Shown in pieces: positions 45,210 through 58,024 of a stretch of DNA of 64,000 nucleotides. Both the position numbers and the translations under genes were made by a program. Source of the DNA: Morchella semilibera (taxonomy: Eukaryota; Ascomycota; Pezizomycetes; Pezizales; Morchellaceae); assembly GCA_009192285.1 (NCBI GenBank), contig WBVU01000003.1:3379973-3443972 (forward strand), read 5' to 3'. The notes below the pieces were generated by a model. That model did not search any database. It worked only from the letters and a program-made list of their open reading frames with translations, and had not been told where the DNA came from. Numbering within the stretch: position 1 is the stretch's first letter; the number at the start of each line of letters is the position of its first letter.

Positions 45210-47783
45210 GCTACAGTAGTACTCCGGTCCATATCCAGCGATATTTATTCGTATGATTGAAGGCAGCTATTGGCGTGTGTGGGGTCGTATCTGAGGCCTG
45301 AAGCGTGACGAACCGCCAATGAGGGGCTCAAATAATATTTATGGTACCATGGATGGATTTCACTCTCACTCTCACCACTCCACGTGGAGACCACTTCTGT
45401 AACTACATTTCAATGGGACAGGGATAATCAATTGGTCTGTGCGTCCATGCGACGCGTAAGCTTGGCGGGCATCTGTTTGCTCCGCTCCTCTTTCTCCTTT
45501 TAATGTTCTTTCCCTCCTTCAATATTCAGGTTTGGGATCCTTCAAAAATATTTACTAATTACTTTTGTTGCGGGTATCGATCCAGAGACGTACTATCAGC
45601 AATAGTTTCGCCGCTCTTTTATTAATTGATCATGAGTGTTGCTACTGTCATTCAGAACTGCTAATGTGAGAGAATTGCACTTTGCTGATTGGAAACATTT
45701 ATAACAGCTGCCAGGTACGCATGCACCTTCAAAACCTGGACTAAATTATTCGCTGATTAAATGTCCGGGATAGCTGCACAAATGATCCGAACTTTATCAG
45801 CCAATCGACAATGTATATATATCTACATGTACTTGGATAAATTATATTCCATAAACTTTGCCTGGGAGGATATGCCCAGCAATCCCCCACATACGGAACA
45901 CCATACTGAGATTAAACTGTTGTTGGCTACGGTTCTACGGGTCCAGAAATGGCGATCGATGTCAGGGTTAGTGGTCGGCTGGTCAATTACATTCCGTCAC
46001 CTGTACTGTCCAAAACCTAATACTTCCTTCGGTTTGCAGGAGCTTGCGCTATAATTAACACTTGGTATTTCTGCTACCAATTCTTATACCTAGGCCAATA
46101 ATCTTTGTGGTCTGGCGTCGAATCCTTTGCCTATATCATATCAATTCAATTCAGTTTTTTTTGGCCGGTTTTTCTAGGTTGAGTCTATAGCTATACGAAA
46201 CATAGCAAGAACGAACATCCTTGCTAGGTCACAAAGCTGGGCACCTCTCAAACACCTATGGGGTCGAACGTGCAGTTATAGGCCATTACTTTGCATCAGC
46301 GGACTGAATATACCATGCACTGTATATTAGAACCAGTAGTTCTCCTCTAAATTTGCGGAATACGGCCCCTTCGTTATCAACTACAACTTTCAGTCATTTT
46401 GTTCAAACGTGGCAATCTTTGGGGCAAAGAAAACATTTCCCCGGATTTTCTAACGGTTTGGCACGTGGGTTCGCGGGTGGTTCTGGGGCGATACAAAATC
46501 AAACTGATATATGTACCAGGAAAAGAGCCTTCTAGAGTTTCCCTGTCAGAGATGTAGCCGGGAGTAGAAAACCAGGTGATAAAATGTGTGCGCGATGCGG
46601 TTCCAATAGGTTTTATTAAACCACTTAACTGCGTCCAACTATATATCAAGACTACAGCCTGAAAACGGACTTAAGTGGTAAGACACGTCTTACAACAGGC
46701 GAGTCTTGGCTTCCCCTTCAAAAGCAAAGAACACGATCCATCGTCGAACATAAGTCAACCCTGCGATGAGCATTTGTATCATGAGTTTTGATTGAGTCTT
46801 CAAATTAAGGGGATAAGGCTCATGATCAAGCAGTCTAAGCCGAAGATTCATACCGATCTGCCAAACCAGAGATCCGAATGGTGGATCACAGACCTGTACC
46901 TTTCTTTGACTAAGATACTTTTAGGGCAGTACCGTTTCCTGCACATGCGTATGCAGGTATTCCTTAGAGTGCTTTATCAAATTGAACTCCTGGCTCAAAC
47001 ACGATGAAGACCGGGAATTTCTGTGGTTGGACAGTTTCTGATATATTGTGGATGGTTAGCTACTTCCGGACTCTTGAAGGTGTTTCGATATGTTTAATAA
47101 TACCACCACTATTAGCTAGCATCTTAGTACCGTACCTTGCGCGTGCAGATGAGAAGACTAGCTGTCAGTTTCATGGAGAACCTTCTTCTCTAAGTCCCTC
47201 GAATCATGGTTTGTCTTTATAGGAATGTGGGGATGATAAGGAAGAGGGTATCGGTTTTAGGTGCAGGTGGTTGGATAAAACGACTAAGTGGATTCGAATC
47301 AGCGTAATTGCCCTGAGCTCGCTCCCTAGTCCTTTGGATAACCTTTGTTCCATACTTGTTCTCTCCCTCTTTTTAGTTCCTTTTTTTGGGTATAAAGTTA
47401 GGTCGGTTGGCACTTTTAGTTCTGAAGAAGTGGATTCGATCGCCATGGGTAAAACTATCACTTGGGCTCTTTTTACATTGCGAGAAACTTTGCTCTACCA
47501 AACATCCAGACAACGATGATCCTTTCTCGGCTGAGAGGGCGGGTTCAGATGGTTGGTGAAGGTGAGACAGGGAAACGGACGAGTTAATACATCTGCGAAG
47601 TCTAGCCTCAGAATTCGTAGTAAGGCCTAGGAGGTGCCAAGATGACCTTCAGTGCTCCCATGATAGCTGACCGTGCAACTACATGTAATGCTAAACTCTT
47701 CGTGGTAGATACCAGATTGCGATGTCAAATGTTTACATACAAAACCTCACCCAACTTCATTCAATCCGCCACGCCAGGGTAGG

Positions 47784-47816
47784 TACATGTAGCTATTGAG
47801 TCCAAGTCTACATGTA
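47784..47816 (+). repeat. Paired TACATGTA octamers
   Basis: Octamers at 47784-47791 (followed by GCTA) and 47809-47816 (followed by CTTACCT) are separated by 17 bases. A third copy lies at 47680-47687. Confidence 0.85.
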
Positions 47817-50112
47817 CTTACCTTACAGTTTTCGCATAAGTACTTATACAGACAGATGTACACAACCCTCATGAGTTAAAGGATCATAAGATTGGTCAAT
47901 GCAACCTTTGGTTAGACATCGCTGGCTATTTGCGACGGCCTTCCCACTACTGTTCACTCAAGATGCTAAGCCATGAATTCACAGGTTCTTGCGGCAGCAT
48001 GTGTTAGAGCTTCCCTACTACTGCTCTAACCAGACCCTGCTAGCTAAAGTGTTTAAGGTGGTGCAACTGACGGTCAGCTATGAAGTAAAGCCCGTCATAA
48101 TAAATCGCCTCGGGCCGGTTGCTATCTCATCACGATAGCCTAACTCGTTCGTTCATATTCGGCCTCGTCTGATGCAGGAACAACGGCATCTCTACTATAG
48201 CTTATTCTGCTCTTCTCCCAATCCAGGACTGCTGCACGACAGAAGCGAGGTCTCAGAATTTGATGATTTCCAGCGAAAGACTTTGATTCTCGGCACTTAT
48301 GGTGCCTACATTGTGTCAGAGGAAAATTTTCACCCAAAACACTCGGTGGTAGATCAGGGGTACGGAGACACGACATGCTCAACCACTCTGCGATCCGCGC
48401 GTGAAGGCTTGACGTGGACAGTTGACCTCATTCAATCCGAACGGGAAAGTGCTCCCTCTGCACAATGATGGTTTTCGGGCTTTTATCTATGCATACAGTT
48501 AATACTTCGGTTTCAAGCCAAAAATTCCTAGGAAAATCAAAAGTGTGTGATGATGGAAGAAGCAGATTTTGTCGGTGTATTTTTCCAGCCTGGGGGTGTT
48601 CAAAACTTGGGAGGATGGTATATTTGAGCACAATACTATTTTACTAATTCGCTTTCCCCGAAAACCTAATATTGATCACTGATTGGAAAACCAGGCGCTC
48701 GAGAAAATGGCAATATCCTCGGCGGCGATTCTATGGTTGACACGTTGACCGACATATCGACCTATCTTATCCATCCAAGACAAATCCCACAGTCAACGTG
48801 TGGGGCTTTTACCACCACGTACCCAACGTTCGACTTATGTACCTGTTTCTAGTCTTGGGACTAACCGGATGAGTAGTCATCGGTACCTGAACGACGGGGA
48901 AAAAAAAATAAAGCTTGCCATAGATGAAACCCGCGGAGAGCCTGCCCTGGTAATTCTATGGCCTCATCCCTATGCTTGAGGCTGATTCCCATCACAGCCA
49001 TTACAGGGGTAGAGTTGAAGCGGTTCCATTCATCTACCACGACTCCGGGAGGATTAAAACCCAAAACATTTATGCAGGGTCTGTGACTGCAAGCCTCTCA
49101 CGCCCCGAACACGTTGTTCTTGTGAACAACGGAATTTGTTGCATTTCAACTACTTGAACTATCTTATGCTTAGCTCGATATCTCAAGCCGGAGGTTTCTA
49201 ACATGCATCGTTGGCAAACATGAAGGCGCAGACAATTCTCTGTGCAGAGGGAAACCAGCGCACCATCAATTCAATGCAAATGATCTTCAATCTTCAGGGT
49301 TTTGCTTTCCCGCTATGTCTTAACTTTCCCCTTAGCCCGGATCCTGTTGGTCTGCAGAACTCCGCTGTCAGTTTCTGGCCCGCTATTCGGGCTGTTCATT
49401 CGCTACTAACGGCCGCCTCATTCGCTGGGTCCCTATCCGATTGATCAATAACCGTTGAAAGCTTCATTTTTCCCCTCTTCTCGGTAGCCCGTTTTTGCAT
49501 TGGTTCACATATGTTTATGGGGTGATAGACTAATGGGCAGCCGAGAGACGAAACGGGAAAAAAACGTGAAAAGAGTCTCATGCGTGATCCTGTGTATGTA
49601 ATCCAACTAATGGCGGTCTTACTGGAGAAGTCCATTATAAAAATATCGTAGGCTCCCTGGATGCTCCACTCCTATCTTGTTTGACCAAAGAATTCGGCAC
49701 TGCGTTTCCAATTTTCATTCCTCCTCTCATCTTCTCTACATTGCAATGCTCATATCCCCTTGATCATTCATCAAAGATCCCATTTGCCGAGCTCCACGTA
49801 TTCAGAATTCACAAATATCTCCTTTGCTTTAATTGAAACTAGATTTTGATCCGAATCCGCTGAACACACGGATCCTTCCGCACAACACACGCCAACAAAA
49901 CTCAATTGCAGGAGAATTTGAACTCACCCTTTCCATTTAGATCCTCTAACATTTCTTTAAGTTCACAGGTCCCGACACAATCCAAGCTCTCATTCCTCAG
50001 ATAACTTACTCACCTCAATACACCACTGGGCCGTCCCCTATATACAGTTCCCACATTACCACCCGGAAGGAATTAGAAACTCTCCATCTTTACCTCGTCA
50101 AACTTTTCAGTA

Positions 50113-51147
50113 ATGGCAACCCAAAAGATGCTGCTGGCAGCTATCCTACTATCTCTTGCATTTCTATCCATCATTACATCTTCATCAGCACATATGGTCA
50201 TGTCCGACCCTCCCCCGATCAACTATAAAGACAACCCATATTATACCGAATCGAAAGGAGATTTTGACTATTCAGCTCCAATTTCACCCTCCGGTTCCAA
50301 TTATCCTTGTAGAGGACATTTGGCGGACTTGGATACCCCCCAGGGAGGATCTGTTAAGACATGGGCTGCAGGAAGCACTCAAACTTTGACGTAAGCTCTC
50401 TCTAATAATTGATTGATTTCTTTAAATCCCATAAGTACTAATTTTGCAATTATGGAATTTAGCATTGCTGGCTCAGCTGTTCATGGAGGTATTAAAATAT
50501 TCTCTTTAATTTATTTTGGGAACAGTTTATTGATCCTGGTTTTTGATAGGTGGTTCTTGCCAAGCGGCTCTCTCATACGACAAGGGAACGACATGGATTG
50601 TCATCAAATCATGGATAGGGAATTGTCCTCATGCCACACCCGGCGGAGACCAGACATTTAAATTTCCCATTCCTAGTAGTGCACCTTCTGGTGATAAAGT
50701 GCTTTTTGCATGGTAATTATCCCCACAAAGATCAGCCTCCTTCAGGCGAAAACATGTTTAACATGGTCTTGCATGGCCAATAATAGGACATGGTTTAACA
50801 ACGTTGGAAACCGCGAAATGTATATGAATTGCGCAGTTGTCACGATTACCGGCGGCGGCTCAAGCAAATTGAAGTCGAGGGCACTTAGTGGCCCGACCAT
50901 TTTCCTCGCCAATATTGGCAACGGCTGTACCACAGCTGCAGGCACAGACGTCGTCTTTCCAAACCCAGGGGATACTGTTGAGTATGGAGGAAGTGAGAGT
51001 GAACGGGCGCCACCTTCTGGTAACTGTGGATCGGGTGGAACTGGTACCGCCACAGGTTCTGGTAGCAGCGGCTCGGGCAGTGGCTCGGGCAGTGGCTCGG
51101 GCAGTAGCAGTGGAAGTGGAAGTGGAGGTGTAAGTGGGAGTGGAAGT

Positions 51148-51191
<44 letters not shown>

Positions 51192-51579
51192 ATCGGGTAG
51201 CGGAAGCGGACAAGGTGAGACCACAATTTCATTTTCATATGGTTCTAATGCTGCTGCTACTACTGCATACTCTCCTCAATCGTATACTACATTGTATCCT
51301 TCCTCTCTTAATACGCGTTTATCTACGGCAGTGGTAGGAGGTGGCTTCCAAACCTCAGTTTACTCATACCCGACGGCGACAGTTGGAGGTGGTGTTGGGG
51401 ATAGCGCGGCAACTAACGTTGTTCCTGGGACTGGCGGTTCGAATCTAGGATGCGATTACTGGAGAACACAAGGTTATGTTTGCAGTGGTGCTTCACCATC
51501 TCTGCTAGGAAGATTTACATTCATAAATATTGCCTTTGGTTTCTTGGCCTTTGGATGGGTTACTCTAAGAGTGGTCTAA
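50113..51579 (+). CDS. AA11-type lytic polysaccharide monooxygenase with Gly/Ser linker and C-terminal hydrophobic tail
   Basis: Exons 50113-50390, 50463-50488, 50550-50712 and 50787-51579 give 419 residues. A signal peptide (1-26) ends SSSA, leaving His27 (HMVMSDP) as mature N-terminus, the first ligand of the copper histidine brace. The second is His100 in GSAVHGGGSCQ, and the axial Tyr168 lies in GNREMYMNC. These three blocks and PCRGH are hallmarks of AA11 enzymes, which oxidatively cleave chitin. Splicing is firm because each junction falls inside a conserved block. A (Gly-Ser)n linker follows the catalytic domain (about residues 245-300), then a Ser/Thr-rich part, a CDYWRTQGYVC pair of cysteines, and a hydrophobic C-terminus (FTFINIAFGFLAFGW) compatible with a GPI-attachment signal. 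It may act on the fungus's own wall chitin or on insect or fungal chitin. Confidence 0.9.
51048..51213 (+). repeat. Gly-Ser coding minisatellite
   Basis: Two different unit types, GGCAGTGGCTCG and GGCTCA, repeat in tandem within the LPMO gene and both encode Gly-Ser. This suggests expansion in at least two steps. The number of units is likely polymorphic. Confidence 0.85.
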
Positions 51580-54500
51580 GGCTTTGGGTGGGGTGTTCTT
51601 TGAACACATCCTATACTTTCTTCGGTTTTTCTTTTATATACATTTTCATTTTAGGAGTTGACTTGATTATGCATTATAATGGGGCGCATGATATATTTAT
51701 TATTTTCTAGGCTGGACCTCGGATTAATGGAAGCAACTTTTTGGGGGGCCGAAGGGGTAAAGGCGATATACTATATTCTAGCTGGTTCTAGAGGCTAGTT
51801 TTTCTATTGTTTTGGGTTTCATGATTATGGCGTTATTAGGTTTGGAGCTTCTTGGACAATTCCTTAGGTGGCTATGTCCATAACTTCTTTCTTTAAATAT
51901 TTTCTTTCTTTTGTGGAAATTTCCTCTCTCTTTTGTTAGCATATATGGCTGGGTGTTTGGGGTTTATCTTATACACTTAAAACGTAGTTAGAAATCGCTG
52001 ATAGAATAAACTACCAGTTGTAAAAGATTCCGGGTTGGCTATATACCAGTAGAGAAGATAATCTCGGATTTCCCCGAAAATGGGTCTTGGATCTTCTAGC
52101 TCCCTCTCCACGGAAAGTGTCCATCACTTTCCTCTATCCGGAGAGTGGGAGGTAGAGGGTTGCCTTAGCCTACGGGCTGCATGCATGTATGAAGTATCAA
52201 TCAATCAATCAAAGTGTGCATCACAGGCTATCACTCGCACTCGCTCATTGCACTGCCTAAGCTAGGTGAGTCGATAGCTATTTCTACTGATTTGGTATGG
52301 TTTATGAGCTAACCTGAGCACGTTTCTCTGGTTGAATATCTTCACTGGCGCTTAATCATGAGCGCTCCTCAGCGTTCTACATGTATGTACGAGTCTTTCG
52401 TCTAATAGAACCCAAACAAACTGGCTGATGTATAATTCACCTATTACTACAACAGCATTTATGTTTAATTCTTTATCCACATGGAGGGGTAGGCCCTAGT
52501 TTCAAGCGCTCCCATGATAAGTGTATGTATGTTGCCGGTATGAGGGATACTACATGTAATAATCGAATGCTACTGCACAGTGATTGCGGTGGCTTGTGAA
52601 CCCAGGAACTTAAAACCTATGATACATTACACGCAGTGCCACATGTGGAGCATAAGCGGTTGCCCGCTTTACGTCACCACCTGTCTATTCCTTAGTTAAC
52701 TCCCAGTCACCACTGTAGATGGGCCAACTTTTAGTTCGAGTAGCTCACATGTATTTTGCACAGATGAAACTGGCGCCATCAACTACTAATTTCGACTCTG
52801 GGCCAATATATCATACAACATTTATACTTGCCTGGCTTATTGAGCTTGTGTTTCACACCGGTTCTATGCTTATGTCTTTGAAGTCGCCCACGATCATGGA
52901 TCGTAGCTGAGTCAGGCGATGGCATGCACGACAGACCAGATCGATTGGAGACGGACCGTATCGCTATCTGGGGAAATATGTCGGACCAAGCACAACTATA
53001 TCAGGAGTTCCATGAATTCCAAACCTTAAATATAAGAAGGCTCAAATGATGAAACACCACGGAATTCAAACGGGATCCGAGCCTGTTCGGTTGGCGGGGA
53101 TCTACCAATTTAGTGTTAACCGAAGAGGCCCTTAAGCTCGGACCTATGCAATTTCACTGCTCTGGGATCATGGACTTCAAGTAGTGTGAACATCTTGTTA
53201 ACCGATAGACTAGCTTGCCCTTCAACGAGCACGGCCCATCAGTGAGCGTTGTCTACTATTTTCCCGTTGCAACGGATGCTACCCACCAAATTTTGGGTAC
53301 GCTCGTTGAGGGCCGCGCTCTCTGATGGGCAAGCTGGTCTATATATTTTTCTGGTAGGAAGTAAAAGAGTGATCGTACCTTTTTAAAACCCTTCAATTTA
53401 CGACAGCCAAGGGGAAAGAGTAGACCCGGAAAAAAATGGAAACCAGTGCGGTCGTACATAGAAGGTTGTACGAACTTTGTGCCAGATGACATAATGGCAT
53501 GATAAAGGATACCAACGGTAGAAGATAGAGGGACAATTATTGACTGTGATATGGTCTCATTTCAACCTACCAGAATGCGAGTGAGTGATAATGATCAGAA
53601 AGATACCTGCTGACACCTTTCCATTTTTCATTTGTTTGAGGGAGGCGGTTTCTTCTGTCGTTCGGCGTGCACGCCCTACAGTTGTTTATCACGATGTCCA
53701 TGGGAAGCCGCTGGTGTCTTAAATATTTCACCGACATACTTACATGTATGTATCTAGATTCGAACAGCTGGGAGGAATTTGCGTTTCGGTTCTGAAGCTA
53801 TCCGCACTTGCAACACCTATTTGGGATGCTACACATAATACGGAAGATAAAAGCGGGTAACAAAGCTTGTAACATGGTCTAGCACTGATTATTTTGGTAA
53901 GTCCATACGGTGATCTCACCGCGAAGAAGTGAGGTACGATTAGAAAAGGACGATCTGATACATGATACGATACATCCAGTCATTATCATCATCACGTAGC
54001 GCTGCTAACTACAAATTGGGGGGGGGGAATGGGGCTCTTTGCGGCTGAAGCTTGGCGAGACCACGCGGATGACTTAGTGCCTATTTACATAGACAAGTTA
54101 GTTTCTTTTAGAGGCGCGAGCTGCGGCACCTCACCGGGGAGAGAGAGAGAAGAATGTGTACTTGCAAGGTACAGTAACTCTCTAACTAAGGGAAGGGTAT
54201 CGAGGGGTAATTAAAGTTCTAGGGGGACAGTTACCATCATGAGCACCGCCTGAATAGAGGGAGTATATTGTGTCGAGTGGAGGAGTTTATCCTTTTTTTA
54301 CGGGAAGTGAGTCCGAAAACCTAAGTATCTAGTAGGTACAGGTAGATATCGTAGAAGCACAACTCACCATTCGCTCAGCCTTACTTTGACCAGAAAGGGG
54401 GTAAGGAACCCCACCCCACCACCACCTCCACCTCCCCACGCTGCAGGACTGCACCGCACAGCCACCACAAATTCCTGAGCTTACTTTTACTGTTGGGAGG

Positions 54501-55363
54501 TTCACTACTCTATGATGGTAAGTTGGTAACCGACAAGCTTGGAACTTGATCTCTGCAGGCCACAAAGCTCACTCACTTCACTCACTGCCTTGAAGTTTCG
54601 TTCCCCGCATGAATACCCCGTCATATCTTTCTAGTCTCTCCCCCAGAATACAAAAGTATGTACAGTATGTAGGCTTATCATTTAAAGTACCATTCGCTCG
54701 CTTCCCATGTGTTACCTACCAACTTATTGCCTGTGAAACGAGCACAAGTAGTGGTTGTCTCATCCGGCTTTGTGCTTGTGCGTCCACTCACTGCGCTCCG
54801 CCTCTGCCACACCTCCCCTCCACCACCCCCTCTTTTCGCCGAGTTGGTCGTCGTCCAGCCGCACGGCTGAACTCTAGCAGAAGAAGAGAACCATTAGAAA
54901 GGAAAAAAAAAAAAAAAAAAAAAAAAAAAGAGAGCTAACATTTCTCTCTCTCTCCCCCTTCTTCTCGATCTCCTCCTATCCTATCCACTTTCCCTTCTGA
55001 AATCCACCACACCACGCTGATCCGTCATCAACATTCTCATCTTTGAGATTGAGGGTTACTGTTAACACTGCAGTGCCATTTCTGGCTGCTTACTACCCTT
55101 AACCTTGAGTTAACCAGAAAGCGCTGGGTTTTTTTTCCGTGTCTGCAGTTATTTCCCTGTGTTTTATCTTCTCTTCATTTTGGTGCATCATCTTGAAGTT
55201 GTTGTGTTCGTGGACTGCACTTGGGTCCCCGATCTCTAAACTTTCACTTTCAGCCTCACCTTTCCAACACCCACTCCTCATCTCCTGGTTATCTTGCTCT
55301 ACACAACAACAACATCGTTGTTTCTTTCTATAAACTCCATCCTCTCCCGCTTACATCTATAAG
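51580..55363. other. Intergenic region
   Basis: About 3.8 kb. It holds the LPMO 3' UTR, three TACATGTA octamers (52378, 52551 and 53741), the second MITE copy (53204-53343), a G run (54018-54026), an A run of about 27 (54903-54929) and a CT-rich stretch (54943-54960) that probably belongs to the promoter of the Hsp70-like gene. No further gene supported. Confidence 0.5.
53204..53343 (-). mobile_element. Short palindromic MITE, copy 2
   Basis: About 140 bases, inverted relative to copy 1 at 36852-36958. Left end GATAGACTAGCTTGCCC and right end GGGCAAGCTGGTCTAT are complementary apart from one or two changes. Inner arms repeat the CTCAACGAGC, GCGGCCC and TGATGGGC motifs. The core ACCCACCAAATTTTGGG matches copy 1 on the other strand. 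It contains about 20 extra central bases (around GTCTACTATTTTCCCGTTGC) absent from copy 1. Confidence 0.82.
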
Positions 55364-58024
55364 ATGTCTACTCCACTAAGTAGCCGTCTTAATCGTTTCG
55401 GCTTTCCCGGTCGGAAGGGAAGCAGCACTAATAATAATCCATCGCCTCCACCGAACCAAGGTCAGTCTTCCGTACCGCCTCCAAACGTAGGCCAGGTTGG
55501 CCAAGTAGTTCGACCGTCCTCATATCCACCTCCATACCAAGGTCCTTCTCCAGGCGTAGCACATCCAGGCCCCGGGGGCGCAAATAGACCCAACAGTCCG
55601 ATGCCACCTACAGGTCCTTATGGCCCCGGCCAAATCGGAAGCATTCCACCGAGCCTGCCCCCACCAGGGATGATGCACCCTCCACCAGGAGCTGTTGCAC
55701 CATATGGCCACCCCCCACAGTATGCAGGACAACCCCATATGAACCACAGAGATAGCCATGGCGGTACACTAGGTCACCCGAATCATAGACCGGGAGCTGC
55801 GGAGGTTGAAGGAACAAATAGGAGCAAGGCGCAGTTGATTGTCGGAATTGATTTTGTCAGTGATGATCTTAACTCTTCGATTATATTGTTCCATTGGAAC
55901 CAGGGGGGGAACTGGGCTGACAGGTATGATAGGGAACAACCTTTAGTGGTGTTGCTTTCGCTTTCGCGACAGACCAAGAAGCCAAGGAGGACATCATCAC
56001 AGAATGGCCTGGTGCGGGTAACCAAACTAAGAATAAGGTGGGTTTTGAGACACTAGAAAGCTTGGTAAATCAGAACTAAATTTCGTCGTTTCAGATCCCA
56101 ACGGTTCTTTACTATGACCAATACCAGAAAGTTGTTGGCTGGGGTCCTGATATTGCCGATGCCTTGGCTCCAACTGGATACCCCAAGCCTGGTGTACAAA
56201 AGGTATATTAGCGATTCCCTATAACCCTTTTTTTCGATCGGTGATAAGCTATTACCTTATCGGTCTCTTTATATTTTAGTATTTTGAGATACGTGGGGTA
56301 TCTTTTGGTCTTGACAAAATGTCAAGGGCCTGAAATACAGTAATTTGCTTGTATTTACAAGCTCTTACGTGTAGTAGAGATTGAGGACATAAATTAGTCC
56401 TTTGTTAGGGAATGCTGACGTATTTTATTATAGGTTGAATGGTTTAAACTTCAACTTATGCTTTCTGGGAATACGTATATTGACCCAATCAACCTTCCCC
56501 CACTTCCCCCTGGAAAATCTGAAATCGACGTAGCGGCAGATTACCTCTTCAAGTTGCGCCAAGCTATGCGTGCTCAACTACAAAAGACACTAGGAGAGGT
56601 CTTCAACCGTGAGGAACGCAATATCCGTTATTTCCTTACTGTGCCCGCTATTTGGAATGATGCTGGCAAAGCTGCAACCAGAGCCGCTGCAATCCAGGCC
56701 GGGTTCCTCAGAGATGAAAACGACAACAGATTGACATTAATTACCGAGCCCGAGGCTGCCGCTATGTTCTGTTCAAAGACAGGTCTATTAAATCTCAAAG
56801 TTCATGACGCCGTTTTGATTGTCGACTGTGGTGGTGGAACAGTCGATTTGATTGCATACGAGGTCGAGGAGGAGGTTCCATTCACTGTGGCTGAGTGTAC
56901 TGCCGGGTCTGGTGATTCCTGTGGTTCGACAGCCCTCAACAGAAACTTCTCAAATATTCTTCGTGCCAAGATTCGCAAGATGAAGCTTCCAGATGGGTCC
57001 AAGACTGCCGGGAAGGTTTACGCAAAATGTATAATGGACTTTGAGAATCGTATTAAGGCAGATTTCAGGAACAATGGGCAGAAATGGGCCGTGGATGTGG
57101 GTATTGAGGCCGAGTTCCCAGAGGCCGGGATTGAGGAGGGTTACATGACTTTCACCAACGAAGAGATTCTACAGTGCTTCGAGCCTGTTGTCAACAGAAT
57201 TTTGGAGTTGGTTAGGAATCAAATCATTGCTATCCAAGCACAGAACAGACAGCTCCAGGTAAGCCTGTTCCCGCTAACCACCCGCTACATTACAGATTAT
57301 TGATAGTATACTATAGAACGTTTTGGTTGTCGGTGGTTTTGGTGCATCAGAGTATCTGTTCCAGCAGATCAAGCTTCACGTGCCACCACAGTTCCAGTCA
57401 AAGGTTGTTCGTCCGATGGACTCTGTAGCTGCCATTGTCAAGGGCGCGGTTACCGCTGGTATCACTGAGAAGGTTGTAACATCTCGTGTGGCCCGTAGGC
57501 ATTATCTTATGGCCACCCTTCAACCTTTCAAGGAAGGCCACCACCCCGAGCAGTACCGTGTGCCTAGTCTTGACGGGAAGGACCGCTGCAAATACACACG
57601 CCAAATCTTTGTGACCAAGGGACAACGTGTCAAGATTGGCGAGCCCGTCAAGGTCTCGTTCTTCAGACAGGTTGCCCCTGGTGCGACCCTTATGTACGAG
57701 GATATATTGTACGCATGCGACGACGATGTTTGTCCAGAGTACACCAAAGATCCACGTTAGTACCCCCTCAAAATAGCTGCTGCAACTCTTGGTAACAATT
57801 ACTAACATGAGGTCAATTCTATAGGTATCAAGGAAGTTGTTACCCTAACCTCTGATCTCTCACGGAAAAATCTCGAGAAAGATTTCGAGCGCATGGACAC
57901 ACCCCAGGGTACTTTCTACAGGGTCTACTTCGATATCTACCTCACTCTTGACGGGTCTGAATTCAATGCCGAGCTTGTGTGCCAGGGAGAGGTCATGGGT
58001 AGATGTGTCGCCAAATTCAGATAG
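55364..58024 (+). CDS. Hsp70-superfamily protein, HSPA12-like, with proline-rich N-terminus
   Basis: Six exons, 55364-55855, 55933-56037, 56095-56202, 56434-57258, 57317-57755 and 57825-58024, give 722 residues. Residues 1-155 are Pro/Gly-rich and disordered. The actin/Hsp70 ATPase fold follows, with phosphate-1 IVGIDFGTTFSGVAFAFA (split by intron 1), phosphate-2 VLIVDCGGGTVDLIAY and the adenosine motif NVLVVGGFGASEYL (start of exon 5). Compared with canonical Hsp70 the substrate-binding domain and EEVD tail are missing. This is the divergent HSPA12-like type, expanded in filamentous fungi. It should bind ATP; the client is unknown. Introns are 77, 57, 231, 58 and 69 nt; the 231-nt one (56203-56433) is the longest in the gene. 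Confidence 0.92.

Larger units (their letters stand above)
41100..50112. other. 9-kb gene-poor region
   Basis: No supported gene, tRNA or recognisable transposon protein. ORFs are short, start mostly at non-ATG codons or lack splice context, and match no family I know. It contains nine TACATGTA octamers, in clusters at 41663-41761, 45155-45209 and 47680-47816. G runs lie near 41459-41472 and 43601-43622, and a C/G-poor AT repeat near 44285-44299. A decayed gene or element may hide here, but I cannot show one. Confidence 0.45.

Noticed and set aside
45568-45600. GGTATCGATCC resembles a Pol III B box, hinting at a tRNA or SINE
   Set aside because: No cloverleaf and no A box at the right distance.
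46792-47222. Two consecutive plus-strand ORFs with hydrophobic stretches
   Set aside because: Neither matches a known family and they do not join by convincing splice sites; treated as chance frames in the gene desert.
54609-54930. Possible SINE ending in a poly(A) tail of about 27
   Set aside because: No A and B box pair and no target-site duplication were found; the A run is more likely a simple homopolymer near the promoter of the Hsp70-like gene.
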